From the NCBI RefSeq assembly GCF_051652165.1, contig NZ_JBOFTR010000016.1, positions 248,001 through 312,000 of the forward strand: a stretch of DNA of 64,000 nucleotides, written 5' to 3'. Below the pieces are notes generated by a model. The model saw only the letters and a program-made list of their open reading frames with translations. It was not told the origin of the DNA and did no database searches. This document shows positions 27,579-36,761 of the stretch, one piece after another. Source of the stretch: Plesiomonas sp051652165 (lineage in GTDB: Bacteria; Pseudomonadota; Gammaproteobacteria; Enterobacterales; CAMTGL01). Each line of letters opens with the position of its first letter. Position 1 is the stretch's first letter. Made by a program: the position numbers and the translations under genes.

Positions 27579-28538
27579 TTATTGCTCATCATCTGAATAG
27601 GGGCTAGTGTCTCCCTCTTTACGGGTTTTTAGTAGCTTCAATATCCAAATATATTGCTCAGGGTTTGGCATCACTAAATGCTCAATCTCTTCATTCATTC
27701 TACGTGCCGCAGTCACATTATCGGCTTCTTGCAAATCATCCATTGCTGGGCGAATATGCATCTCAAATATTCCCTCTTTACTGTTATAAACCGGTAATAG
27801 TGGGATTACGGCAGCATTACAGACTTTCATCATCTTACCTAGCCCAGGTAACGTTGCTTTGTAAGTACTGAAAAAATCAACAAATTCACTTTTCTCTGCA
27901 CCATGGTCTTGATCAGGCAAATAATAACCACAATACCCCTGACGCACAGAGCTTAAAAATGCTTTAATACCATCTTGTCTTGTGTGTAATCGGCCACCAA
28001 AACGCAAACGTACTCTATTCCATATCCAATCAATTAATATATCACGGTGTGGATTAAACATTGCTGCAATAGGCATGCCTTTCGATGCCATAATGATGCC
28101 AGGAAAATCAATTGCCCATGCATGAGGAACCATAAAAATAATGTTTCGACCGCTGGCCTTAACTGCATCAACATGCTCAAAACCGATAAATCGTGTACGA
28201 GAGTCAAGAAAACCTTTGCTGCGAATAGCCAATTCAGTCATTGCCAGCATTACTTGTGCCGCAGTCGAAAAAGTGTTGTCTATAAGCTCATTACGTTCTG
28301 TATCAGATAAATGTGGAAAACAATATCGCAGATTAATCTCTGCTCTATGGCGCTGTTTTTTTGCTTTTCTTCCGGCAAAACGCCCTATACGACCCGCTAC
28401 AGCATCACGCAATTTATGCGGCAAAAAAGCCAGTAATGCGACAATAAACAATCCACACCACACCAGCCAATAACGAGGGTGTAGCATTGAGAGAGTAAAC
28501 TTTGGTACATGCCCTGCGGCTTTTTTTTCACGAGTCAT
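27579..28538 (-). CDS. lpxM: Lipid A biosynthesis acyltransferase LpxM
   Basis: 319 residues (E. coli 323). Adds the secondary myristoyl-type chain to lipid A. A hydrophobic segment at about 22-40 anchors it to the inner membrane; the acyltransferase HX4D motif is HAWAID at residues 139-144, followed by NPHRD and the LPDQDHG segment. The ATG at 28538 has GGAA upstream; a 48-residue upstream extension is noncoding. Proximity to pykA-hexR-zwf matches the E. coli lpxM neighbourhood. LpxL or LpxP identity cannot be excluded, but context favours LpxM. Confidence 0.9.
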   Translation of the reverse strand: MTREKKAAGHVPKFTLSMLHPRYWLVWCGLFIVALLAFLPHKLRDAVAGRIGRFAGRKAKKQRHRAEINLRYCFPHLSDTERNELIDNTFSTAAQVMLAMTELAIRSKGFLDSRTRFIGFEHVDAVKASGRNIIFMVPHAWAIDFPGIIMASKGMPIAAMFNPHRDILIDWIWNRVRLRFGGRLHTRQDGIKAFLSSVRQGYCGYYLPDQDHGAEKSEFVDFFSTYKATLPGLGKMMKVCNAAVIPLLPVYNSKEGIFEMHIRPAMDDLQEADNVTAARRMNEEIEHLVMPNPEQYIWILKLLKTRKEGDTSPYSDDEQ

Positions 28539-28837
28539 GTAAATTCCAACATCAATAAAAACCGAACTATAATAGGGATGATCTGTAATTTTGCAATTGC
28601 CACGTTGATAAGTGAACAAAAAATACGCAATATGGCTTTTCGCAATCTTTGTATCATCGATAAAGGCGACTGACTTTAGCACGCATAAATTCGGCTAATT
28701 ATGCCAATAAAGGCTGAAATAGAGCCAATTTATTGCTATTTTTAGTGGCTACTACACTATTTTACTCACTAAAAACATCACCGTGAGTTCAAAACTGCAC
28801 TGTGCATATTATTTTCTTTGGGAGTGTCACTTTTTTT

Positions 28838-29494
28838 ATGCGTACTCATGCCTTAGCTTTACTGACTGTTAGCGCCCTTCTTGCTGGTTGTAGTTCAGTG
28901 TCTACCCCTCCAAATATTGAAGGTAACTGGCAGCAAGCTGATACATCAGCCAATATCAAACCAACCACTTTTGAAGTCAAAGATGGTCGTATGGCTGCAT
29001 TTGCAGGGTGTAACCGTATGATGGGAATGGTTAGCGTTGAAAATGGCCACCTCATTGTTAAAGGTATGGCAGCAACAATGATGATGTGCCCACCAGAAGC
29101 CATGCAGCGTGAACAAGCCTTTACTGAACTACTCAACAGCAAACCTGCAGTGAAAGTAGCAGGTAATACACTGACACTGAGTAATGGCAATATGCAATAT
29201 CAGTTTATCCAACAGCCTTCTATGGCTGATGGTGTGACTAAGTTTATCTATGTTTCTGCTGATCGCAAACCGTGCACTGGCGTAGCACAACAAACTTGTC
29301 TACAAATCCGAGAAACAAAAGATGCACCGTGGAGTAACTACTACGGCACTATCGAAGGTTTTGAGCCTGAGCCTGGTATGTCTTATCGCTTACGCATTAA
29401 AGAGTTTGATGTAGCCAACCCTGCTGCTGATGCCTCTTCTAAACGCTGGATTTTAGATATGATTGTTGAAACAGCAGTTGTAAAACCTGAATAA
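28838..29494 (+). CDS. HslJ-like META-domain lipoprotein with C-terminal DUF4377 domain
   Basis: 218 residues. The N-terminus carries a lipoprotein signal with lipobox LLAGC (cleavage before Cys18). A META/HslJ domain follows (about 25-125: GNWQ, FAGCNRMMG and ATMMMCPP with the paired cysteines typical of HslJ), then a C-terminal domain resembling DUF4377 (about 140-215: FIYVSADRKPCTGVAQQTCL, YGTIEGFEPEPG). HslJ is linked to heat-shock and novobiocin resistance in E. coli, but the biochemical role is unknown. Probably an outer-membrane or periplasm-facing lipoprotein. Divergent from lpxM. Confidence 0.85.
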   Translation: MRTHALALLTVSALLAGCSSVSTPPNIEGNWQQADTSANIKPTTFEVKDGRMAAFAGCNRMMGMVSVENGHLIVKGMAATMMMCPPEAMQREQAFTELLNSKPAVKVAGNTLTLSNGNMQYQFIQQPSMADGVTKFIYVSADRKPCTGVAQQTCLQIRETKDAPWSNYYGTIEGFEPEPGMSYRLRIKEFDVANPAADASSKRWILDMIVETAVVKPE

Positions 29495-29917
29495 CGAGTG
29501 TCTTAACAGATTAGTTTTTAAGATGATATCGTAATTCAGCATTTTATATCGCATGCGCAATTAGTTGTGTATTTTTATATATGACTAATTGCTTTTTACC
29601 ACAACAAAACCCTAATAAGATCCAGCCTTACCTATATATAAAACCATTTGCTTACACGTTATTTTTATACCTTTCATTTGCTATTGATATTTTCATTGAT
29701 ACTCTTATTAATAATAATGTCGCATTTTTTCCATTATAGTTTATTATTCATTAGATTCTATATCGCATTGAAACACATTGATATTGTTACTCTGTATTAA
29801 CAATATCCGTTATGGTTTATTTATTATATTGTATTAATATTTAGCATTTGATTTTCTCAATATCACCTACGTCATTACGAATTTTAAATAATTATTCACT
29901 TGGTCTGTATTTAATCT
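29495..29917. other. AT-rich intergenic region
   Basis: 423 bp, strongly AT-rich, presumed promoter of the following phosphodiesterase gene. No hairpin with T run or coding potential was recognised. Confidence 0.4.
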
Positions 29918-32470
29918 ATGAAGCTATCCGGTTCTCTCTCATTAAGGCTGGTTATTACCCTACTCTTTTTTATCGCAATAAGTGCGATTCTTGGCGTATC
30001 AATGCTCGTACAGTATCGCAATGCAAGCGAAATGGTCAAAGAGCTAAGTGAAAAAATAGCATCAACACGTGCTCAGTTAGTTAGCGATGATCTGGATAAT
30101 TATTTAAAAGCACCACTACAAGCTAATACTGTTATCGCCATGAGTATTCATGCCACTGATAACATTGACACCCACAATTTAATATCATTCTCACCGACAC
30201 TCTATAATACAATCCATGATCTTTTTCCAAATACACCACAGTTGAGCTTTGTTGCAATAGGTACACATAATGGTAACTATGTAGGTATTAGCCGTGAAAT
30301 GGTGAAAAACAAATATGCACTCACGTTAAAAGACAGTAATACAGACAATGAACTACGCTTTTTTACTGATCTGAGTATACAGTCACCTATTCTAAGTCAG
30401 TTTAAAGGTTATGATCCACGAACACGCCCTTGGTATAGAGAGAGTGCAGCAAAAAAAATATCATTATGGAGCAATGCATACTATGACTATCACACACATC
30501 ATGGTATTACAATCTCATACTCAACACCTGCCTATGACAAAAACAATCAGTTTATTGGTATTGTTACCTCAGATATAAAACTAAATAGGTTTAATCAATA
30601 CTTAAAAACAACTGCTACAAATGATCACTCCATCGTATTGATTTTAAATAAAAATAACCAGATTATCTCACACTCAACTGACGAAAAAATAGAGCAACAA
30701 AACGCAATTATTGATTTGTCTTCAATGGAAAACCCAAATTTATTAACTCCAAATACCAGTGCAGACTCACGAGTACGAGCTGCGGCCACTTTTATTGATC
30801 AAAATAAATCAGGTTCATATACTTTTAAAATAAAAGGAGAAACCTACTTTTTACGCATGATGGGCGTAGGCCAAGCTATTCAACTTGATAACTGGAAAGT
30901 TGTTGTCATTGTGCCAGAAAGTGAGGTTATTGGTGGTTTATACGGTGATCGAGAAGAGATGTTGCTATGGATTATTGCTATTTTTGCTAGTGGCGTTACT
31001 TTAACATGGTTTGCACTTTCAAAAATTACCACACCGATTATGAATGTTGCCAAAACAGCACGCTTACTGACTCAACAAAAATGGCAACCTGTTAAACACG
31101 ACCGTTTCGAACTCAAAGAGATTAGACGACTCAATGATGCTTTCAATGACATGTCGAGTTCATTGTCTAATGCATTTAATCAACAACAACACCTCATTGA
31201 GCATGACCAAAATACAGGCTTACTCAACAAAGCTGGATTAAAGCAGTGGTTAAAAACTCATTTATCATCCGAAGAAAATAGACTACAAGGTTTATTACTA
31301 CTGAGTATCAATAATATTGATGCAATTAAAAACAGTATGGGAGATGAGAGTTTAAATGCGTTATATCGTGTTGTTGCACAAAAATTATTAGCCTTTGCTA
31401 AGAATATATCAGACAGAATATTGGTTATAAAAAGCTCTGACAATGGGTTTATGTTGGTCTATGTTGATCCAAATCCTACGATTGACAGTAGCTTACAATG
31501 CTATTTAGCTCTTTTTACCGAATCACTCCAAATCTATAATGATGATGTACTGATAACTACCAATATAGGTTGTGTACTTGAGCCGTTTGGAGTTATTGAT
31601 TTAGCCAATGCTTATATTCAAGCCAATATTGCACGTTTGGCCGCAAAGAAAAAAGGCGAAAACACGGGTGTTATTTATGATAAAACATTGGCTGATAATG
31701 TAGGGCTATCCACTCAAATACTCACCCACTTAAACAGCGCATTAGAAAACAATGAGTTATATCTACATTATCAACCTATTGTTGATTTAAAATCAGGGTT
31801 AACCGTAGGTGCTGAAGTGCTTTTACGCTGGCAATCAGCATCATTGGGGGTTGTTAGCCCTGATCAGTTTATTCCTATTGCCGAACAATCTGGGTTAATT
31901 TTACCTATTGGATCATGGACATTAATGCATGCTTGTAAAGCAATTGCGGATAAAATTAAATATCAACAGTGGCCAACTGATTTTGAACTGCACATTAATA
32001 TCTCTGTACGACAAATAATCCAAACTGATTTTATTGCTGTTGTAAAAAAAGCACTGATACACAGTCAACTTAATCCGGCTAATCTCACACTAGAGTTGAC
32101 TGAGTCTATGCTTATTGAAAACTTTCATTTTATTGAAGAAAGGTTGCATATATTACGCAACATCGGTGTAAAAATTGCGCTAGATGATTTTGGTAGTGGT
32201 TATTCAAGTTTAGCGCACTTGCACCAGTTAACCTTTGATTGTCTAAAAATAGATCGAACATTCGTTAGTGGGTTACTCAATAGTGCAGGCAGTGATCGTA
32301 TCATCAACTCCGTCATTCAACTTGCTAATAGTTGCCACGTTCCCTTAGTTGCTGAAGGTGTTGAAAATGCAGAAGAAGCGTCTCGCTTAAAGCAACTTGG
32401 AGCTAAAAAAGCACAAGGGTACTATTTTGGTCGGCCTATACCACTAGAAGAGTGGAAACTTAATTTGTGA
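29918..32470 (+). CDS. Membrane c-di-GMP phosphodiesterase: dCache-HAMP-degenerate GGDEF-EAL
   Basis: 850 residues. TM1 at about 10-30, a periplasmic double Cache sensor (YDPRTRPWYRESAAKK is the Cache signature), TM2 near 345-365, HAMP-like linker, GGDEF domain and EAL domain. The GGDEF active site is replaced by SSDNGF, so cyclase activity is not expected. The EAL domain looks complete: EVLLRW (Glu kept, Ala replaced by Val), INIS, ELTES, DDFGSGYSS, KIDR, AEGVE and QGYYFGRP. Predicted to hydrolyse c-di-GMP under control of a small periplasmic ligand. Counterpart to the three cyclases earlier in the window. Confidence 0.9.
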   Translation: MKLSGSLSLRLVITLLFFIAISAILGVSMLVQYRNASEMVKELSEKIASTRAQLVSDDLDNYLKAPLQANTVIAMSIHATDNIDTHNLISFSPTLYNTIHDLFPNTPQLSFVAIGTHNGNYVGISREMVKNKYALTLKDSNTDNELRFFTDLSIQSPILSQFKGYDPRTRPWYRESAAKKISLWSNAYYDYHTHHGITISYSTPAYDKNNQFIGIVTSDIKLNRFNQYLKTTATNDHSIVLILNKNNQIISHSTDEKIEQQNAIIDLSSMENPNLLTPNTSADSRVRAAATFIDQNKSGSYTFKIKGETYFLRMMGVGQAIQLDNWKVVVIVPESEVIGGLYGDREEMLLWIIAIFASGVTLTWFALSKITTPIMNVAKTARLLTQQKWQPVKHDRFELKEIRRLNDAFNDMSSSLSNAFNQQQHLIEHDQNTGLLNKAGLKQWLKTHLSSEENRLQGLLLLSINNIDAIKNSMGDESLNALYRVVAQKLLAFAKNISDRILVIKSSDNGFMLVYVDPNPTIDSSLQCYLALFTESLQIYNDDVLITTNIGCVLEPFGVIDLANAYIQANIARLAAKKKGENTGVIYDKTLADNVGLSTQILTHLNSALENNELYLHYQPIVDLKSGLTVGAEVLLRWQSASLGVVSPDQFIPIAEQSGLILPIGSWTLMHACKAIADKIKYQQWPTDFELHINISVRQIIQTDFIAVVKKALIHSQLNPANLTLELTESMLIENFHFIEERLHILRNIGVKIALDDFGSGYSSLAHLHQLTFDCLKIDRTFVSGLLNSAGSDRIINSVIQLANSCHVPLVAEGVENAEEASRLKQLGAKKAQGYYFGRPIPLEEWKLNL

Positions 32471-32607
32471 TACACAAAGTTACGTAAACTAAATAAGTTA
32501 AAGCAGACCATATCGCTCATCTTATTAAACTCCCCAAACGGGGCAGAACTTGGGCTATAAACTTGTTATGCTTATACAGATCTTTCCCGTTAAGGAATAA
32601 AATAGTA

Positions 32608-33051
32608 ATGCTGCCACATTCAGATTTTGTATTACATCCACAACTGCTTGCTGATACCACTACACTTGGTTTTTTTCCGCTATGTCAGGTGTTATTGAGT
32701 AAAGACAGTAATGTACCTTGGCTTATTCTTGTTCCTCAACGAAATAATATTAAAGAAATCCATCAGTTAACTGATGCAGAGCAAATACAGCTAATGCAAG
32801 AGTCAAGTTCGCTTGCACGGATCATTGAACAAATATATACACCCGATAAACTGAATATTGCAGCAATTGGTAATATCGTTTCTCAATTGCATATTCACCA
32901 TGTTGCTCGATTCCAACAAGATGCTGTTTGGCCTGCACCGATTTGGGGTCATTTAGCCAGTAAACTGCGTAGTGTTCATGAACAAACACAAGCGAGTTTA
33001 CTGTTGCTTGAAAAACTAAAACAGTTAGCTAATTTTGTCCCTGCTGACTAA
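32608..33051 (+). CDS. HIT-domain protein
   Basis: 147 residues. Histidine-triad fold with LHIHHVARF as the catalytic HxHxH-like segment near residue 91, and WLILVPQR upstream as in HIT hydrolases. The family cleaves nucleotide phosphoramidates or dinucleoside polyphosphates; the in vivo substrate is unknown. This subgroup is common in gammaproteobacteria as a stand-alone diadenosine-tetraphosphate-hydrolase-like protein. The ATG at 32608 has AAGGAA upstream. Convergent with feoC. Confidence 0.85.
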   Translation: MLPHSDFVLHPQLLADTTTLGFFPLCQVLLSKDSNVPWLILVPQRNNIKEIHQLTDAEQIQLMQESSSLARIIEQIYTPDKLNIAAIGNIVSQLHIHHVARFQQDAVWPAPIWGHLASKLRSVHEQTQASLLLLEKLKQLANFVPAD

Positions 33052-33100
33052 AAATCTTAGTATAAAAATAGAGACATAAGATAAGAGAACATAAAGTCAC

Positions 33101-33136
33101 AAAAAACGCCAACGCAAGTCTTTTCCGTTGGCGTTT
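33101..33136 (-). terminator. Terminator of the feo operon
   Basis: CGCCAACG/CGTTGGCG stem with six T residues on the minus strand, about 50 bp after feoC. Confidence 0.8.
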
Positions 33137-33183
33137 AAGTTTATATTACACTTCATTGGCGCAAAGTAGTTTGGTCATTACAC

Positions 33184-33426
33184 TTAGTGTTTGACTACAA
33201 TCGAAATACCATCAGCGCCTAACCAGCGATAGTAAACCTCTTCACTCGCACCACAACACCCGCCGCTACACACACATTGCGTCTCTTTCGCTATTCGACC
33301 TTTGCGCAACCAAACTTGCAACATCGCATCAATACCCTCTTCGCTGGTATTAAATTGTTTAGCCAAATCACGACGAGTAGAACGCCCTTGAGTTTGTAAT
33401 GCTTCTCGTAATGTTTGTAAAATCAT
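33184..33426 (-). CDS. feoC: FeoC, ferrous iron transport regulatory protein
   Basis: 80 residues: a winged-helix part (RRDLAKQFNTSEEGIDAMLQ) and a cysteine-rich wing with four cysteines (CVCSGGCC) that binds an Fe-S cluster in the family. Thought to protect FeoB from proteolysis or tune transport. Overlaps the feoB stop by 4 bp (ATGA arrangement), indicating translational coupling. Confidence 0.9.
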   Translation of the reverse strand: MILQTLREALQTQGRSTRRDLAKQFNTSEEGIDAMLQVWLRKGRIAKETQCVCSGGCCGASEEVYYRWLGADGISIVVKH

Positions 33427-35705
33427 ACTAATTTTACCTCACGCGGTTGCTGATTTTTTCCCATTATGCGTAATATCACCATCACTGCCAGTAACAAACC
33501 GCCTGTAATGCTCAACCACAAGATACTGTTTGCTGGATGTAATGAAAAATGCATAATTTGATAGAACCAAGTCCCCACTACATATGCTAGAAGCATGGTC
33601 CAGCCAGCAACAAATAGTGCCCAATTACGCCCAACCTCTCGGACAAATGCCCCCATAGCTGCAACACAAGGTGTATATAACAACACAAACAATAAATAGC
33701 TAAACGCAGCAGCAGGGCCAGAGAAATTTTGTGATAGCTTATCAAATGTTGATGCATTAACCTGCTGCGCTTCTGCTGCTGCTGCACGGTTAGATGTATC
33801 ACCCACATTAATATCCAGTGGATCAGCTAAATTAATACTCAACAAATTCTCAGGAATTGTTAGTAGAGCCTCTTTAAATGAAGCCAATAAATTATAGTCA
33901 CTGTTGTTTGTGGCTGTTTCACCGCTATATAACGCGTTTAGTGTCCCTACTACAGCTTCTTTAGCAAAAATTCCTGTAATAATTCCCACAGTTGCTGGCC
34001 AGTTCTCTTTTTCTACTCCAATGGGTGCTAATACAGGTGTCACTTTTTTGGCTATCTGAGCTAATACAGAGTGTTCAGTATTTTGATTACCAAATGATCC
34101 ATCTACGCCTAACGAATTAAAAAATCCAAGAGCAGCAACAACAATAACAATGGTTTTACCCGCACCAAAAACAAAGTTCTTCAGTTTTTGCCATGTTTTC
34201 AACACAACATTACGTAATGTTGGCCACTCGTAATCAGGAAGATCCATAACAAAACTTTCACTTGTTCCAGGCAGCAGTGTATTACGCAGCAACAAACCTG
34301 TAAAAATAGCGACTAGAATACCTACAAGATATAGAGCAAAAACAATATTTTGTGCCGAATGTGGAAAAAATGCTGTCGCAAACAGCGCATAAACAGGTAA
34401 ACGAGCGCCACAAGACATAAAGGGTGTCATCATTACTGTTAACAAACGCTCACGCTCTTGTGTTAGTGTGCGGGTTGCCATAATCGCAGGCACATTGCAG
34501 CCAAAACCAATCACTAAAGGCACAAACGAACGCCCTGGTAAACCAATTTTTTGCATTAATTTATCTAAAACAAAGGCTGCACGAGCCATATAGCCTGAGC
34601 CTTCTAGCATGGCCATAAACAGATATAAACATCCAATCACCGGAATAAATGTTGTTACCGTTTGAATACCAGCACCAAAACCATCAGCTAATAATGTCAC
34701 GAGCCAAACAGGGAGTACGCCATCAAAAAGATGATGTGTTCCCTCAACCAGTAAAGCACCAACTGAAATATCAAAAAAGTCAATAAAGGAGCTACCCACT
34801 TTAATGGCAAACATAAACATCAAATACATAACTAATAAGAAAATGGGCAAACCGAGATAACGGTTCAAGACAATACCATCAATTTTCTCACTAGTTTTAT
34901 GACTAACAATACCAATGTGTTTACGTACTTTCTGGCACTGCGCATGAATAAAGCTGTACCGCACATCGGCAATTTGTAAATCAGTATCAACAACATTCTC
35001 TAATTGGATAATTTTTTGATTAGCAATATGTTGCTGTTCAGCATCTAACCGCTTTTCAACTAACCGATCTCTTTCAAGTAAGCGCAGAGCTAATGATCGA
35101 GTACTCGCTTGCTCATTGAGTGGGCACAATACCTCAAGTTCACCAAGCACAGACTCAATATTTGAACCATAATCTAGTCGAAGTGTAGAAGGTGTCACAC
35201 CTTGCATCAGTAAATCAGCAAGTTCACTGCGAAAGCGATTTACCTGACGTTGGTTATGCGCTGAAATTGCAAATACAGGGCAGCCAAGTATTTGAGATAA
35301 TAATGGCACATTTAATTGTTGACGATTACGATCAAGAGCATCTGTTTTATTTACCACTACAACAACAGGACGACCAGTCTCAATTAATTGTAATGTCAGA
35401 TATAAGCTACGCTCTAACGCAGAAGCATCAACAATATTTAAAATAATATCAGCAGGAATAGACTCAACCACAATCGTTGCCAATTGTTCATCTTTGCCAC
35501 TATCAACATTATCTCCTGATAACGCATATACACCAGGCAAGTCAGTAATTTGCAATTTATGCTCACCAACACTGCATGATCCTACCTTTTTTTCAACAGT
35601 AACCCCACTCCAGTTACCAACTTGCTGACGAGCACCGGTTAACCCATTGAATAATGATGTTTTACCGCTGTTAGGGTTTCCTACCGTTAATAAGGAAAAA
35701 TTCAT
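33423..35705 (-). CDS. feoB: Ferrous iron permease FeoB
   Basis: 760 residues. N-terminal G domain with G1 GNPNSGKTSLF, G3 DLPGVYAL and G4 NKTD; helical GDI-like spacer; then a membrane domain with two Gate motifs (GFGCNVPAIMATRTL and the CGARLPVYALFA region). Imports Fe2+ across the inner membrane. Overlaps feoA by 4 bp and feoC by 4 bp, so feoABC is one transcript read from the Fur-controlled promoter. Confidence 0.97.
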   Translation of the reverse strand: MNFSLLTVGNPNSGKTSLFNGLTGARQQVGNWSGVTVEKKVGSCSVGEHKLQITDLPGVYALSGDNVDSGKDEQLATIVVESIPADIILNIVDASALERSLYLTLQLIETGRPVVVVVNKTDALDRNRQQLNVPLLSQILGCPVFAISAHNQRQVNRFRSELADLLMQGVTPSTLRLDYGSNIESVLGELEVLCPLNEQASTRSLALRLLERDRLVEKRLDAEQQHIANQKIIQLENVVDTDLQIADVRYSFIHAQCQKVRKHIGIVSHKTSEKIDGIVLNRYLGLPIFLLVMYLMFMFAIKVGSSFIDFFDISVGALLVEGTHHLFDGVLPVWLVTLLADGFGAGIQTVTTFIPVIGCLYLFMAMLEGSGYMARAAFVLDKLMQKIGLPGRSFVPLVIGFGCNVPAIMATRTLTQERERLLTVMMTPFMSCGARLPVYALFATAFFPHSAQNIVFALYLVGILVAIFTGLLLRNTLLPGTSESFVMDLPDYEWPTLRNVVLKTWQKLKNFVFGAGKTIVIVVAALGFFNSLGVDGSFGNQNTEHSVLAQIAKKVTPVLAPIGVEKENWPATVGIITGIFAKEAVVGTLNALYSGETATNNSDYNLLASFKEALLTIPENLLSINLADPLDINVGDTSNRAAAAEAQQVNASTFDKLSQNFSGPAAAFSYLLFVLLYTPCVAAMGAFVREVGRNWALFVAGWTMLLAYVVGTWFYQIMHFSLHPANSILWLSITGGLLLAVMVILRIMGKNQQPREVKLV

Positions 35706-35950
35706 GCTAATACCTCAACATCAATACCCGCTGCAATTGTTAAACGTAACGCGATATTCACCCCGCAAATTTCAATTTGCAAAGGATCACCCAGTGGAGC
35801 AAAACGCACCACATTGATTTCGCTTGAAGGTAAGACCCCCAAAACCATTAATTTTTTACGTAATGGGCGATCTAAACGCTGCATATTTACCACTCGCGCT
35901 TTATTACCCACACTCAAATCAGCCAGTGTTTTCATTGCAATCGCCAACAT
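35702..35950 (-). CDS. feoA: FeoA, SH3-like ferrous iron transport accessory protein
   Basis: 82 residues, SH3-like beta-barrel fold; the LMVLGVLPSSEINVVRFAPLGDP segment is the FeoA signature. It interacts with FeoB and is needed for transport. The first ATG (35950) is used; an internal ATG at 35935 would give 77 residues, nearer E. coli FeoA (75), and neither has a strong ribosome-binding site. First gene of feoABC. Confidence 0.92.
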   Translation of the reverse strand: MLAIAMKTLADLSVGNKARVVNMQRLDRPLRKKLMVLGVLPSSEINVVRFAPLGDPLQIEICGVNIALRLTIAAGIDVEVLA

Positions 35951-35962
35951 TTAAATAGGATA

Positions 35963-35982
35963 GATTATCATTATCATTATTA
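35963..35982 (-). promoter_or_regulatory. Fur box upstream of feoA
   Basis: On the minus strand the sequence reads as three tandem NATAAT/GATAAT hexamers, the classic Fur array, 13 bp before the feoA ATG. Confidence 0.75.
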
Positions 35983-36220
35983 TACGTATTTTATAGCAAG
36001 CTTTTTTTGCTACAGATCAACATTTCCCTGCTCTAGGTTGCACATCTGACAAACTCACTAATGCAGCTGACATAATCACACATTTACAGTGCAAAACATC
36101 TCGCATAAATTAACATTAAGTCACATTATTAAGATGATTAAGCTAAATAATGGAGATTAAAACTGCTATAACAGAAACATATTAATGTGTAGAACTGCCT
36201 TACTACACGCCTATATCATA

Positions 36221-36334
36221 GATAAAAGACCGTTTTATCAGAGAGAGTGGTTTTACATCACTCTCCCGGCAGCAAGCGAAGGTGTCCTTGACACCCGTGG
36301 CATTGCTATACAGCGTGCCACGTTAATTTTTTTA
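36221..36334 (+). ncRNA. Candidate small RNA with four hairpins and a terminator
   Basis: In the 0.8-kb spacer four successive stems occur: GATAAAA/TTTTATC, GAGAGTG/CACTCTC, GGTGTC/GACACC and CGTGGCA/TGCCACG, the last followed by seven T residues. The single-stranded linker CCGGCAGCAAGCGAA between stems 2 and 3 could be a seed. It is much more GC-rich than the surrounding spacer. It does not match any sRNA family I recognise (not RyhB, Spot 42 or 4.5S RNA by eye). It lies between feoA (divergent) and the CadC-like gene. Confidence 0.5.
36296..36333 (+). terminator. Terminator of the candidate small RNA
   Basis: CGTGGCA/TGCCACG stem, with inner GCT/AGC pairs, then TTAATTTTTTT. Confidence 0.75.
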
Positions 36335-36761
36335 CTTATCTAGTATACCCACACATTCTTTATCATATATATTTTATTATTCTTTCATCATTTTTTTAAA
36401 AACACCACTCTATATCTGTAAACGATTCTTAGTATGAAATAAATTAGAAATAAAATTGCTGTAAGTCTTGTTTAAAAACTACATTTACAACATCTCCACT
36501 TACAGTATAAAACCCTAAGTAATACCTATTGCAATATCAAAAACATACTCTATTTAGATGAAAAATAACAGCATATATAATAGACGTATATTCGAAAACA
36601 CACACACACGAATATGCAAATAAAATGAATAAAATAAAAATTAGCATTATATAAAAACCACTATCAATTAAGGTTTTATGAAATTTCAAATTTAACTCTG
36701 GATTTTAATATGAATTTATATAAAAATTCAGTCAGATTCTTTTCAAGCTTGGTATTATATA
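36335..36761. other. AT-rich intergenic region
   Basis: Very AT-rich spacer with a short CA repeat near 36600; presumed promoter region of the membrane regulator gene. No further gene seen. Confidence 0.4.
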
